In this document: positions 1-7,584 of the stretch, piece after piece
Layout: each line of letters begins with the position of its first letter
Position numbering within the stretch: position 1 is the first letter of the stretch
Origin: an uncultured Micrococcales bacterium
Lineage (GTDB): Bacteria > Actinomycetota > Actinomycetes > Actinomycetales > Microbacteriaceae
Length of the DNA: 14,244 bases
Assembly (NCBI GenBank): GCA_903893675.1
Contig: CAITNA010000136.1
Span: 1-14,244, forward strand
Reading direction: 5' to 3'
Made by a program: the position numbers and the translations under genes
The notes under the pieces: generated by a model
Told to the model about the DNA's origin: nothing
Databases searched by the model: none
What the model saw: only the letters and a program-made list of their open reading frames with translations

Positions 1-1254
1 ACCCACCTGGAAACCGTGCGAGCCACCGTAGTTCACGTCTGCCGCATAGTTCACCGAAGTGTGGCCTGGGTCGGTGCTGGTGGTTTGGTCATAGACGCGA
101 TTTTCGGCCATCCCAAGGATGCGGCCGGTGCCAACCTGCACAGAAACGCTGGCCGAGCCGATGTGGTTCGGGTTGTTTGCCGGAACCCAGGTCATGGTTG
201 CGTCGTGTGCGACCTGCTGAACGCTGAGGTCCATGGTCGAGTAGATGTCGAGGCCACCGCGGCGAAGCAGCTGCTCGCGGTCGGCCTGGGTTGGGCCGAA
301 CTCCGAGCTGTTGCGAATGGTCCAGACCACATAGTCACAGAAGAATGCGGTTACCTGGTTGCCCTCGCAACCGCCAGGAACGTGGGTGACGTTGACGGTC
401 ACCGGGGTTGCCTTGGCGGCATCTGCTTGAGCCGAGGTGATGTAACCCTCGCGCTGCATGTTGTCGATCACGTAGTCGCGGCGGTTCTTTGCGCGCTCAA
501 GGTTTGCGGCGCTGTCAGGACGGTAGTCGTTTGGCGACTTGAGCATCGCGGCAAGCATGGCAGCCTGCGGAATGCTCAACTGCGATGCCGGAATGCCGTA
601 GTAGTACTCGGAAGCAGACTCGACACCGTTGATCTGGTTGCCGAAGAAAGCAAGGTTCAGATAGCCGGCGAGAATCTCTTGCTTTGTAGCCACCTGCTCG
701 AGCGCGATGGCCAGGCGAATTTCGCGAAGCTTGCGGTCGATGGTGGTTGCGGTTGCATCGGCGATGGCCTGCTTGTCACCCGAGAGGGTCGCGGCCTCAA
801 CCAGCGAGTTCTTGACGTACTGCATGGTGATGGTCGAACCACCTGGGCCGCCACCTCGCATCACGACGTTGGTAAGGGTTGCGCGAAGCAGCGAAACCAC
901 GTCGACACCCCCGTGCTGGAAGAAGCGAGGGTCTTCGGTGGCCACAACCGCGTTGCGGATGTTCGGCGACATGTCGTTGTAGCTGACCGAGATGCGGTTC
1001 TCGTCATAGAACTCGGCGACTTTGACCTGTTGGCCATCCTTGAGGGCATAAAGCGTCGAAGCCTGGGATGCATTAACCGGCTTGATGTAGCTAGGCAGGT
1101 TTTCGAAGATTGCGATGCCGGTGTTGGCAAGAACGGATCCGACGAGAAGGGTCGGGGCGGCTAGGGCCATCGCGACAACACCTGCGATTGCGCTAAGGCC
1201 AGTGAACTTGAGGATTGCGCTAAATACGGTTTCGCGCTTCTTGCCGCCAGACAT
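1..1254 (-). CDS. ponA: Class A penicillin-binding protein (transglycosylase/transpeptidase), N-terminal part, runs off the window
   Basis: Bifunctional peptidoglycan synthase: the GT51 domain polymerises lipid II glycan strands outside the membrane and a C-terminal transpeptidase (mostly beyond the window) cross-links them. Translating the complement from ATG 1254-1252 gives 418 open codons to the edge. Residues 1-10 are basic and cytoplasmic, about 15-45 form one membrane anchor, and GT51 spans about 80-250. Its motifs are visible: ATEDPRFFQHGGVD with catalytic Glu107, GGSTITMQ at 138-145, RKLREIR at 174-180 and KQEILAGYLN at 191-200. The final ~60 residues begin the transpeptidase domain (SASVSVQVGTGRILGM); the SxxK serine is not yet reached. 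The start fits the short cytoplasmic tail. No Shine-Dalgarno precedes it, but a TAGCCT hexamer lies 7 nt upstream. Divergent from the DUF4177 gene. M. tuberculosis ponA2 lies near the same partners, so orthology to ponA2 is likely but not proven. Confidence 0.95.
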   Translation of the reverse strand, partial: MSGGKKRETVFSAILKFTGLSAIAGVVAMALAAPTLLVGSVLANTGIAIFENLPSYIKPVNASQASTLYALKDGQQVKVAEFYDENRISVSYNDMSPNIRNAVVATEDPRFFQHGGVDVVSLLRATLTNVVMRGGGPGGSTITMQYVKNSLVEAATLSGDKQAIADATATTIDRKLREIRLAIALEQVATKQEILAGYLNLAFFGNQINGVESASEYYYGIPASQLSIPQAAMLAAMLKSPNDYRPDSAANLERAKNRRDYVIDNMQREGYITSAQADAAKATPVTVNVTHVPGGCEGNQVTAFFCDYVVWTIRNSSEFGPTQADREQLLRRGGLDIYSTMDLSVQQVAHDATMTWVPANNPNHIGSASVSVQVGTGRILGMAENRVYDQTTSTDPGHTSVNYAADVNYGGSHGFQVG

Positions 1255-1261
1255 AGGGTCT

Positions 1262-1267
1262 AGGCTA
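1262..1267 (-). promoter_or_regulatory. Candidate -10 element (TAGCCT) for a leaderless PBP transcript
   Basis: On the minus strand TAGCCT is followed by exactly 7 nt and then the ATG of the PBP gene, so transcription would begin at or next to the start codon. It fits the actinobacterial TANNNT -10 pattern. There is no convincing -35 hexamer 16-18 nt upstream and no Shine-Dalgarno before the ATG. The same hexamer and spacing recur before the GH125 gene. Confidence 0.5.
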
Positions 1268-1282
1268 CCCGACAAAGTCTGG

Positions 1283-1288
1283 GATAAT
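1283..1288 (+). promoter_or_regulatory. Candidate -10 element (GATAAT) for a leaderless DUF4177-RidA transcript
   Basis: GATAAT (5 of 6 matches to TATAAT) ends 7 nt before the ATG at 1296, and no ribosome-binding site lies between. That spacing would put the transcript start at the A of the ATG. No clear -35 is visible at 17 nt. The 41-bp gap between the two divergent start codons therefore seems to hold two outward-facing -10 elements. Confidence 0.5.
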
Positions 1289-1295
1289 TCTGGCT

Positions 1296-1451
1296 ATGAC
1301 TAAGTGGGAATACCTGACAACGCCTCTTCCGCCGCACAACCAGACCGCAATCCTGAATGACTGGGGTTCAGAGGGCTGGGAGCTCATTTCGGTCACCCCG
1401 AACAACCAGGGCGGCCTGATCGCCTTCTTCAAGCGCCCTCTGGAGGCATAG
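1296..1451 (+). CDS. DUF4177 small conserved protein (51 aa)
   Basis: Small soluble protein of unknown function. It starts MTKWEYLTTPLPP and carries the family core WGSEGWELISV at about residues 23-33, followed by FFKRPLEA at the C-terminus. The DUF4177 signature is a short alpha-beta fold with an invariant GWEL segment. There is no signal peptide or membrane helix. The ATG is the only sensible start and is predicted to be leaderless. Its stop lies 3 nt before the RidA start and the RidA ribosome-binding site is inside its last codons, so the two are almost certainly co-transcribed. M. tuberculosis has the same pair (Rv3678A-Rv3678c, recalled from memory), suggesting a conserved functional link. 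No reaction can be assigned. The call rests on sequence pattern, length and context, not on a database search. Confidence 0.85.
   Translation: MTKWEYLTTPLPPHNQTAILNDWGSEGWELISVTPNNQGGLIAFFKRPLEA
1442..1446 (+). promoter_or_regulatory. Ribosome-binding site of the RidA gene
   Basis: GGAGG lies 8 nt before the ATG at 1455, inside the last codons of the DUF4177 gene. It fixes the RidA start and contrasts with the absence of such a site before the first gene of the operon. Confidence 0.75.
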
Positions 1452-1454
1452 TAA

Positions 1455-1925
1455 ATGTCGAACATTGAGACCCGTCTGGCCGAGCTCGGCCACCCACTTC
1501 CTGAGGTAGCCAAGCCGGTTGCCGCCTATGTGCCATCTGTGGTCTCGGGCAACCTGGTCTTCACCTCGGGCCAGCTTCCTTTCAAGGATGGTCAACTCAT
1601 CGCTAAGGGCAAGGTCGGCGAGGCCGACGGTCTGCTCGACCCGGCAGTTGCCAAGGACCTGGCCCGCCAGTGTGCGCTAAACGCGCTCGCGGCGATCAAG
1701 CTGGCCATCGGCGACCTCGACCGAGTCACTCGCATCGTCAAGGTCGTTGGCTTCGTGGCCTCGGTTCCTGAGTTCACCGGACAGCCTGGCGTCATGAACG
1801 GCGCAAGCGAGTTCCTCGTTGAGGTTTTCGGTGACAAGGGTGTTCACGCTCGAAGCGCAGTTGGTGTTCCATCGCTGCCACTCGACTCTGCGGTCGAGGT
1901 CGAGCTAATCGCCGAGTTCGAGTAA
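1455..1925 (+). CDS. RidA/YjgF/UK114 family protein (probable enamine/imine deaminase, 156 aa)
   Basis: RidA proteins hydrolyse reactive enamine/imine intermediates released by pyridoxal-phosphate enzymes to ketoacids and ammonia, acting as cytosolic trimers. The chain shows the family pattern: VVSGNLVFTSGQLPF near 30-44, CALNALAAIKLAIGDLDRVTRIVKV near 74-98, and the C-terminal HARSAVGVPSLPLDSAVEVELIA. The Arg of that ARS motif aligns with E. coli RidA Arg105, which binds the substrate carboxylate, so deaminase activity is plausible. At 156 aa it is longer than the ~128-aa archetype and matches the actinobacterial subgroup (Rv3678c-like), with a long insert around residues 44-70. The start is supported by GGAGG 8 nt upstream. 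The last 21 bp overlap the 3' end of the convergent GH125 gene. Which substrate it protects against is unknown. Confidence 0.93.
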   Translation: MSNIETRLAELGHPLPEVAKPVAAYVPSVVSGNLVFTSGQLPFKDGQLIAKGKVGEADGLLDPAVAKDLARQCALNALAAIKLAIGDLDRVTRIVKVVGFVASVPEFTGQPGVMNGASEFLVEVFGDKGVHARSAVGVPSLPLDSAVEVELIAEFE

Positions 1926-3158
1926 CTTCTCGGCGGTCGTGAACACCGCATCGAAATAGGTCATCTCGGCCCAGCTGAACCATTCGCGCGTGAAGTCGGC
2001 AGGGTTATCCACGGAAATCGACTCGTGAAAACCTTTGCCCTCTTCTGCAAGTTCGCGAAGTGCATCGAGCTTTTCGATTTCTAGAGTCTCACTGGTGATG
2101 ATCTCCATCGCCATTGCTAGCGGCCAGACGCGACCGGCTCCGGTGTGCGGGCTGCCGATGTGGCTCACGCGCGAACCTTCGAAGTACCATTTGTTCTTTT
2201 TGCTCAGCACTGCCGCGCGCGTAGCGAGGTAGCGCGAATCGCTCGGTGAGCAGAACCCGAGGTAGGGCAGGCTCAATAGTGACGGAATGTTCGCATCGTC
2301 GATGAACAGTTTTTCGCCGAGGCCATCGATTTCATAGACGTAGTGACCGTCGACAATCGCGAGCTTTTCGATCGCACCTCGGATGCTCGTTGCAAGAGTT
2401 TCACACCGCGCTGCGAGTTCAGCGTGGGTGATTTGCGTTTTGGCGAGGCGCGCAAGCCGCTCGAGTTGCGCTGCCGCATAAGCGTTCTGCGGAATATTGA
2501 ACGGCAACTCGCAAGCGTCGTCGGATGGGCGAAAGGCCGACCAGATCAGGCCACAGTCGGCAAACTCGGCTCCACGACCATCCGGGTATAGATAGTCGTG
2601 TTTGGGTGCGTTCTTGCGCATGAAGATGTAGCTGCCTGGGTCGTGGTGCAGCTCGGTCTCGAACAGGGCAACGGCGGCCTCAGCGGCCTGCCACCAGGCC
2701 GAATCGAGGTGTTCGGTGGAGCCCGAAGCGTCGGCAAGCCCGAGCGAAATGTCGAGAAAGCTGGCCAGCGAATCGATCTCGAACTTACGCTCGAACACCC
2801 AGGGGCTCTGGTCGGCAAAGTCGCGGTGCCAACAGTTGCCGTTGGCCTCGATGTTGAAAGCGTTTGCATAGGGGTCGATGGCGATATAGGCAGCCTGCTG
2901 GCGAATCACGCCGGCGACGAAGTCATAGACCGCGGGCCGGCCTGCAAAACGAAGCAGCGGCTTGACCTGAAAGCTCGAGTCGCGAAGCCACATGGCCGGA
3001 ATGTCTCCGGTCGAAACGAAGATGCCGTGGCTGCCTGACTCGGCCGCCTGATTGAAAAGCCTGCCAGCCGCCTCGGATGCAAGTGCCCGATGTTCAGCCA
3101 ACGCAGGCGGTAACGAATCGATTGCTCTTTGGATTTCATCCAATGCCTTCGCCCACAT
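1905..3158 (-). CDS. Glycoside hydrolase family 125, exo-alpha-1,6-mannosidase (417 aa)
   Basis: GH125 enzymes are metal-independent inverting exo-alpha-1,6-mannosidases with an (alpha/alpha)6 barrel, characterised in Clostridium perfringens and Streptococcus pneumoniae. Signature segments appear in order: STGDIPAMWLRDSS at 49-62, FEIDS at 126-130, SAFRPSDD at 207-214, IPSLLSLPYLG at 291-301, IGSPHTG at 334-340, HESI at 378-381 and FTREWFSWAEM at 389-399. By family analogy the Asp in RPSDD is the general acid and Glu379 the base (inference). No signal peptide is seen, so it should act in the cytosol on imported mannosides or recycled mannan. I chose ATG 3158 rather than 3236: the extra 26 residues do not resemble the family, would overlap the P450 start, and 3158 has TAGCCT exactly 7 nt upstream. 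No sugar transporter or regulator is adjacent. Confidence 0.95.
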   Translation of the reverse strand: MWAKALDEIQRAIDSLPPALAEHRALASEAAGRLFNQAAESGSHGIFVSTGDIPAMWLRDSSFQVKPLLRFAGRPAVYDFVAGVIRQQAAYIAIDPYANAFNIEANGNCWHRDFADQSPWVFERKFEIDSLASFLDISLGLADASGSTEHLDSAWWQAAEAAVALFETELHHDPGSYIFMRKNAPKHDYLYPDGRGAEFADCGLIWSAFRPSDDACELPFNIPQNAYAAAQLERLARLAKTQITHAELAARCETLATSIRGAIEKLAIVDGHYVYEIDGLGEKLFIDDANIPSLLSLPYLGFCSPSDSRYLATRAAVLSKKNKWYFEGSRVSHIGSPHTGAGRVWPLAMAMEIITSETLEIEKLDALRELAEEGKGFHESISVDNPADFTREWFSWAEMTYFDAVFTTAEKLLELGD

Positions 3159-3165
3159 ATTTCGT

Positions 3166-3171
3166 AGGCTA
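3166..3171 (-). promoter_or_regulatory. Candidate -10 element (TAGCCT) for a leaderless GH125 transcript
   Basis: On the minus strand TAGCCT is followed by 7 nt and the ATG at 3158, the same hexamer and spacing as before the PBP gene. No Shine-Dalgarno is present. The seven bases TAGGCTA (3165-3171) also read as TAGGCT on the plus strand, so the site could fire in both directions. Confidence 0.5.
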
Positions 3172-3175
3172 TCGC
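3170..3175 (+). promoter_or_regulatory. Possible -10 region for the P450 gene
   Basis: Only 24 bp separate the GH125 and P450 start codons, so the P450 promoter must overlap this gap or lie inside the GH125 gene. TATCGC at 3170-3175 ends 7 nt before the P450 ATG but lacks the final T of TANNNT. TAGGCT at 3165-3170 is the alternative, with a 12-nt leader. Neither has a clear -35, and no ribosome-binding site is seen. Confidence 0.3.
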
Positions 3176-3182
3176 TAAAGCA

Positions 3183-4318
3183 ATGCAGCTTGAGCGATTC
3201 GGAGCAAAGGTGCCCAAAGAAGTAATCGGCTTTCATCAGGTTCGCGAGGCCGCTCGCGACTCAGAGACCTATTCGAGCGACCTGCTCGGCGATCGCGACA
3301 CTCGCAGTTACCGTCAGCTTCCGCTCGAGGCCGATGGCGAGCGCCACCAACTTTTTCGTCAGGCAGTTTCGCCATTTTTTCTGTCGGTTGCTATCGCACC
3401 TAAGAAACCGCTGTTCGAAGAACACGCCAAGAAACTCATCGCTGCAATTAACGCCAAGGGCTCCGGCGACATCACCTCTGACCTAGCGCTGCCATACGTG
3501 ATTGGTTGCCTCACGATCATTTACAACCGCCCGCAAGACTACGAAGAGTGGCTCAGTTGGGGCCCCGATGTATGGACTGCCAAGAGCCACATGGAAGAGC
3601 TGCGCAATCCGGGCAAGAAGGTTGAGCACGTGCGCGAGGGTGGAGTGCTGCAGGCATATCTTGATCGTGTGTTTGACTATGCGCACGCGCATCCGGTTGT
3701 CGACGAAGAAAAACAAGACGTCTGGGATTACGTTTCGCAGATCAAGATTGGCGACGAGCCGATCAGCCGCCTCGAGATGCAGGGCATCGCAAACGTTCTG
3801 CTCGCTGGTGGTCGCGACACCGTGATCAAGTTGGTCACCGGCCTGACCTGGCACCTGATTGGCAACCCGTCAGACCGCGACTTTCTGCGCGATAACGACC
3901 AGTGGTTCAACCGCACGGTCAGCGAGATGGTTCGCTACCTGACCCCGCTGCCGAATATGGAGCGCGTGCTGCCTGAAGACCGCACCCCGAGTGACGCCGA
4001 CCGCAAGCCAGAGAACTACGTGCTGCTGAGCTTCGTGTCTGCCAACCACGACAAGAGCATTTGGCCAGACCCAGAGGTGGTCAACATCCACCGCGATCGC
4101 AAGCCGCACCTGGGCTTTGGTTTTGGCCCTCACACCTGCATGGGCATGCACATGACCGAGCACGAGGCGGCGAGCCTGCTAACCGTGTTGCTGAACGAAT
4201 GGCCTAACTGGCAGTTCGACGGCGAACCCGAGATTGCCTGGGGCGAGGCTCAGGGTGTCGATGGCGAGACAGTGCGGTTCATCGACCGTTTCGACTCACT
4301 GCGCGTCAAAGTTTCTAA

Positions 4319-4322
<4 letters not shown>
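3183..4322 (+). CDS. Cytochrome P450 (379 aa)
   Basis: Haem-thiolate mono-oxygenase of the soluble bacterial type. Landmarks are in order: DGERHQLFRQAVSPFF at 51-66 (C-helix region), I-helix AGGRDT at 208-213 (oxygen-activating acid-Thr pair, Asp-Thr here), K-helix EMVR at 248-251 (the ExxR motif), the SANHDKSIWPDPEVVNIHRDRK meander, and haem loop FGFGPHTCMG with axial ligand Cys319. There is no membrane anchor. It is slightly shorter than the usual ~400 aa because the N-terminus is trimmed. No ferredoxin, ferredoxin reductase or biosynthetic cluster lies nearby, so its electron donors must be encoded elsewhere and its substrate cannot be inferred. It is divergent from GH125 and convergent with acs, with both stop codons inside one CTAG. 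The start is the first ATG; no Shine-Dalgarno is visible. Confidence 0.96.
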
Positions 4323-6292
<1,970 letters not shown>

Positions 6293-6439
6293 CGTTGTCT
6301 TTCTTTGCGGTGCAAAGGAACCCGGTCGGCGCCCTTGCCTTTTGCCATACTGCCAGAAATCGGCCCTCGGTTTCGAACCAAGCGGGGATGGTGACGGGGA
6401 ATTACCTGTGAGCCTGGCAAAACCTTGTTAAATCCCGAA

Positions 6440-6460
6440 ATTCCTGTGGATTACGGGAAT
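6440..6460. repeat. 21-bp imperfect inverted repeat, possible operator
   Basis: ATTCCTGT (6440-6447) and ACGGGAAT (6453-6460) are inverted copies around a 5-bp centre, with one mismatched pair in each 8-bp arm. A dyad of this size, centred about 158 bp from the acs start and just upstream of the 6C RNA, is the right shape for a dimeric regulator. I do not recognise the motif. It overlaps TGTGGATTA (6445-6453), a near-match to a DnaA box. Confidence 0.4.
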
Positions 6461-6480
6461 AACAAATTGATTAGGGGCCT

Positions 6481-6486
6481 TATCCT
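6481..6486 (+). promoter_or_regulatory. Possible -10 element for the 6C RNA
   Basis: TATCCT fits TANNNT. A start about 7 nt downstream (~6494) would give an RNA of roughly 85-90 nt ending after the second hairpin, close to the ~93 nt I recall for the mycobacterial 6C RNA B11. No good -35 is seen at 16-18 nt, so this is tentative. Confidence 0.3.
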
Positions 6487-6493
6487 TAATCAG

Positions 6494-6580
6494 TCAGTGA
6501 AATATCTGACTTGCCATAGCGGTTCCCCCCAACGCGCTATGGCCGACAGCGGCTCTCCCCCCAGAGCCGCTGTCCTCTTT
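6494..6580 (+). ncRNA. 6C RNA (two tandem hairpins with C6 loops)
   Basis: Two adjacent hairpins each carry a loop of six cytosines, the defining feature of the actinobacterial 6C RNA class (mycobacterial member: B11). Hairpin 1: GCCATAGCGGTT (6513-6524), loop CCCCCC (6525-6530), then AAC (6531-6533) and CGCTATGGC (6535-6543) with G6534 bulged. Hairpin 2: GACAGCGGCTCT (6545-6556), loop CCCCCC (6557-6562), AGAGCCGCTGTC (6563-6574), a perfect 12-bp stem. One base separates them. The C-rich strand is plus, giving the direction. The 5' end is inferred; the 3' end should fall in the CTCTTT after hairpin 2. In mycobacteria and corynebacteria 6C RNAs act in trans by pairing their C loops with G-rich mRNA sites. 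It also sits beside tad genes in M. tuberculosis (from memory, near Rv3660c). Confidence 0.92.
6545..6580 (+). terminator. Intrinsic terminator formed by 6C hairpin 2
   Basis: A perfect 12-bp GC-rich stem with a 6-nt loop is followed by CTCTTT. The U-tract is weak, but the stem is strong enough to end the small RNA before the cpaF gene. Confidence 0.6.
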
Positions 6581-6595
6581 AACGGGGTATTCCGT

Positions 6596-6631
6596 TTGTC
6601 CACAAGCCCAGAAACCGGCCAGTTTTCCACC
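6596..6631 (+). promoter_or_regulatory. DnaA-box-like 9-mers
   Basis: TTGTCCACA (6596-6604) equals the preferred DnaA box of high-GC actinobacteria. TTTTCCACC (6623-6631) differs at two positions. Further near-matches in the same intergenic region are TAATCCACA on the minus strand (6445-6453) and TTATCCTTA (6480-6488). This is not the replication origin context (no dnaA, dnaN or gyrB), and 9-mers can arise by chance. Confidence 0.3.
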
Positions 6632-6681
6632 GTTTTCGGGCTGGCTGCCTCTTGGGCGAACTGGCGAGGCATCCTTGGCGG

Positions 6682-7584
6682 ATGTTCGAACACCCAGCCC
6701 TGGCAGATGTAGCGGGTTTGCCCGCTCTGGCTCGGTTGCTTGCCGAACAGGGCGTCTCAGATCTGGTCTGCAACGGGCACGAGGCCGCAATCGTTCTTCG
6801 CGGGGGCAACTGGCATGCCGTGCCACCGGTTTTCGGCTCGGCCGAGCAGCTTGAGGTGGCTGCCCGCGCGCTCGCGGCGGCTGCAGGGCGCAGACTCGAT
6901 CTGGCCCAGCCGTTCGCAAACTTCACCCTTGGTGCGCGGCTGCGCGTGCATGCAGTCTTGGCATCGGCAATCTCGCCGAAAACATTGCTTTCGATTCGAG
7001 CCTTCGGCGAACGACCGTTCGGACTGAAGCAACTTGTAGCAATCGGGCAACTCGACGAGGGCACGCGCTCGCGGTTGGTGCAGTTGATGCGGGGTGGCGC
7101 ATCCGTGTTGATATCTGGTGCGAGCGGCTCCGGCAAGACTTCGTTTTTGCGAGCGCTGCTTCTCGAGGTTGAAAACACTCGGGTGATTTCTATCGAGGAT
7201 GTCGCCGAGCTGCGAATGAGTTCGCAGAGTTTTGTGTCACTGACTTCTCGTGAGTCGAATGTCGAGGGTCGCGGAGAGATTGACATGAATGCTCTGTTGG
7301 TCGAGTCGCTTCGAATGAGACCCGATCGCATCGTGATTGGCGAGGTGCGTTCGCGCGAACTCATCACTCTGCTGCAAGCTGCAAACTCGGGTCACGCGGT
7401 TGCCACAACCATTCACGCAAATTCGTCGAGCGAAGTCTTTGCGCGATTGACCAGCATCGCCTCGGCATCTGGCATCGGTGTTGAGGCGCTGCGGGCTATG
7501 GCCAGCGGTGCGTTTGATGCCTACGTGCACATCGACAGCATCGACGGCCGAAGAGGTTATCGATTGTTTGAGGGCAAGCCGTGA
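6682..7584 (+). CDS. cpaF: TadA/CpaF family secretion ATPase (300 aa)
   Basis: Hexameric cytosolic ATPase that powers assembly of Flp (tad) type IVc pili or related secretion. Residues about 10-110 are the N-terminal domain (LLAEQGVSDLVCNG...). The ATPase core shows Walker A GASGSGKT at 136-143, the acidic IEDVAELR at 161-168, EGRGEIDMNALLVESLRMRPDR, Walker B RIVIGEVR at 196-203, and the His box GHAVATTIHAN at 217-227. At 300 aa it is compact, lacking the longer N-terminal extension of other CpaF proteins. Start: ATG 6682 with GAGG 12 nt upstream is preferred. TTG 6652 (ten more residues) is an in-frame alternative, and the frame is closed by a stop at 6580. First gene of the tad operon; its TGA overlaps the GTG of the next gene. 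The CpaE/Ssd gene often found upstream is absent here. Confidence 0.93.
   Translation: MFEHPALADVAGLPALARLLAEQGVSDLVCNGHEAAIVLRGGNWHAVPPVFGSAEQLEVAARALAAAAGRRLDLAQPFANFTLGARLRVHAVLASAISPKTLLSIRAFGERPFGLKQLVAIGQLDEGTRSRLVQLMRGGASVLISGASGSGKTSFLRALLLEVENTRVISIEDVAELRMSSQSFVSLTSRESNVEGRGEIDMNALLVESLRMRPDRIVIGEVRSRELITLLQAANSGHAVATTIHANSSSEVFARLTSIASASGIGVEALRAMASGAFDAYVHIDSIDGRRGYRLFEGKP

Larger units (their letters stand above)
6293..6493. other. Gene-free region between acs and the 6C RNA
   Basis: About 200 bp without a credible protein gene. It must contain the acs promoter and leader (minus strand) and probably the 6C RNA promoter (plus strand). From about 6425 onward it is AT-richer than its surroundings. 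Recognisable items are the 21-bp inverted repeat at 6440-6460, a DnaA-box-like 9-mer overlapping it, and TATCCT at 6481-6486 that could serve as a -10 for the RNA. No firm acs -10/-35 pair was found. Confidence 0.5.

Noticed and set aside
16..1164. Long plus-strand open frame (382 codons) opposite the PBP gene
   Set aside because: It has no recognisable domain, while the minus strand carries all GT51 motifs in order. It is a shadow of a GC-rich coding strand.
2005..2013. TTATCCACG, a near-perfect DnaA box
   Set aside because: It lies within GH125 codons as a single isolated copy; most likely coincidence.
3159..3236. Longer GH125 start at 3236
   Set aside because: The extra residues do not resemble the family and would overlap the P450 start. 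ATG 3158 has the repeated leaderless promoter geometry.
6366..6382. tRNA T-arm-like stem (CTTGG-TTCGAAA-CCGAG on the minus strand)
   Set aside because: No matching acceptor strand, anticodon arm or D-arm at the expected distances, and the loop's last base is wrong for a T-loop. It is a chance palindrome.
6406..6420. TGTGA half-site suggestive of a CRP/GlxR operator upstream of acs
   Set aside because: No TCACA partner at the required spacing, so it does not form a full site.
6425..6712. Plus-strand reading frame across the intergenic region
   Set aside because: It runs through both 6C hairpins and into the cpaF N-terminus in another frame. The RNA structure explains this stretch better.
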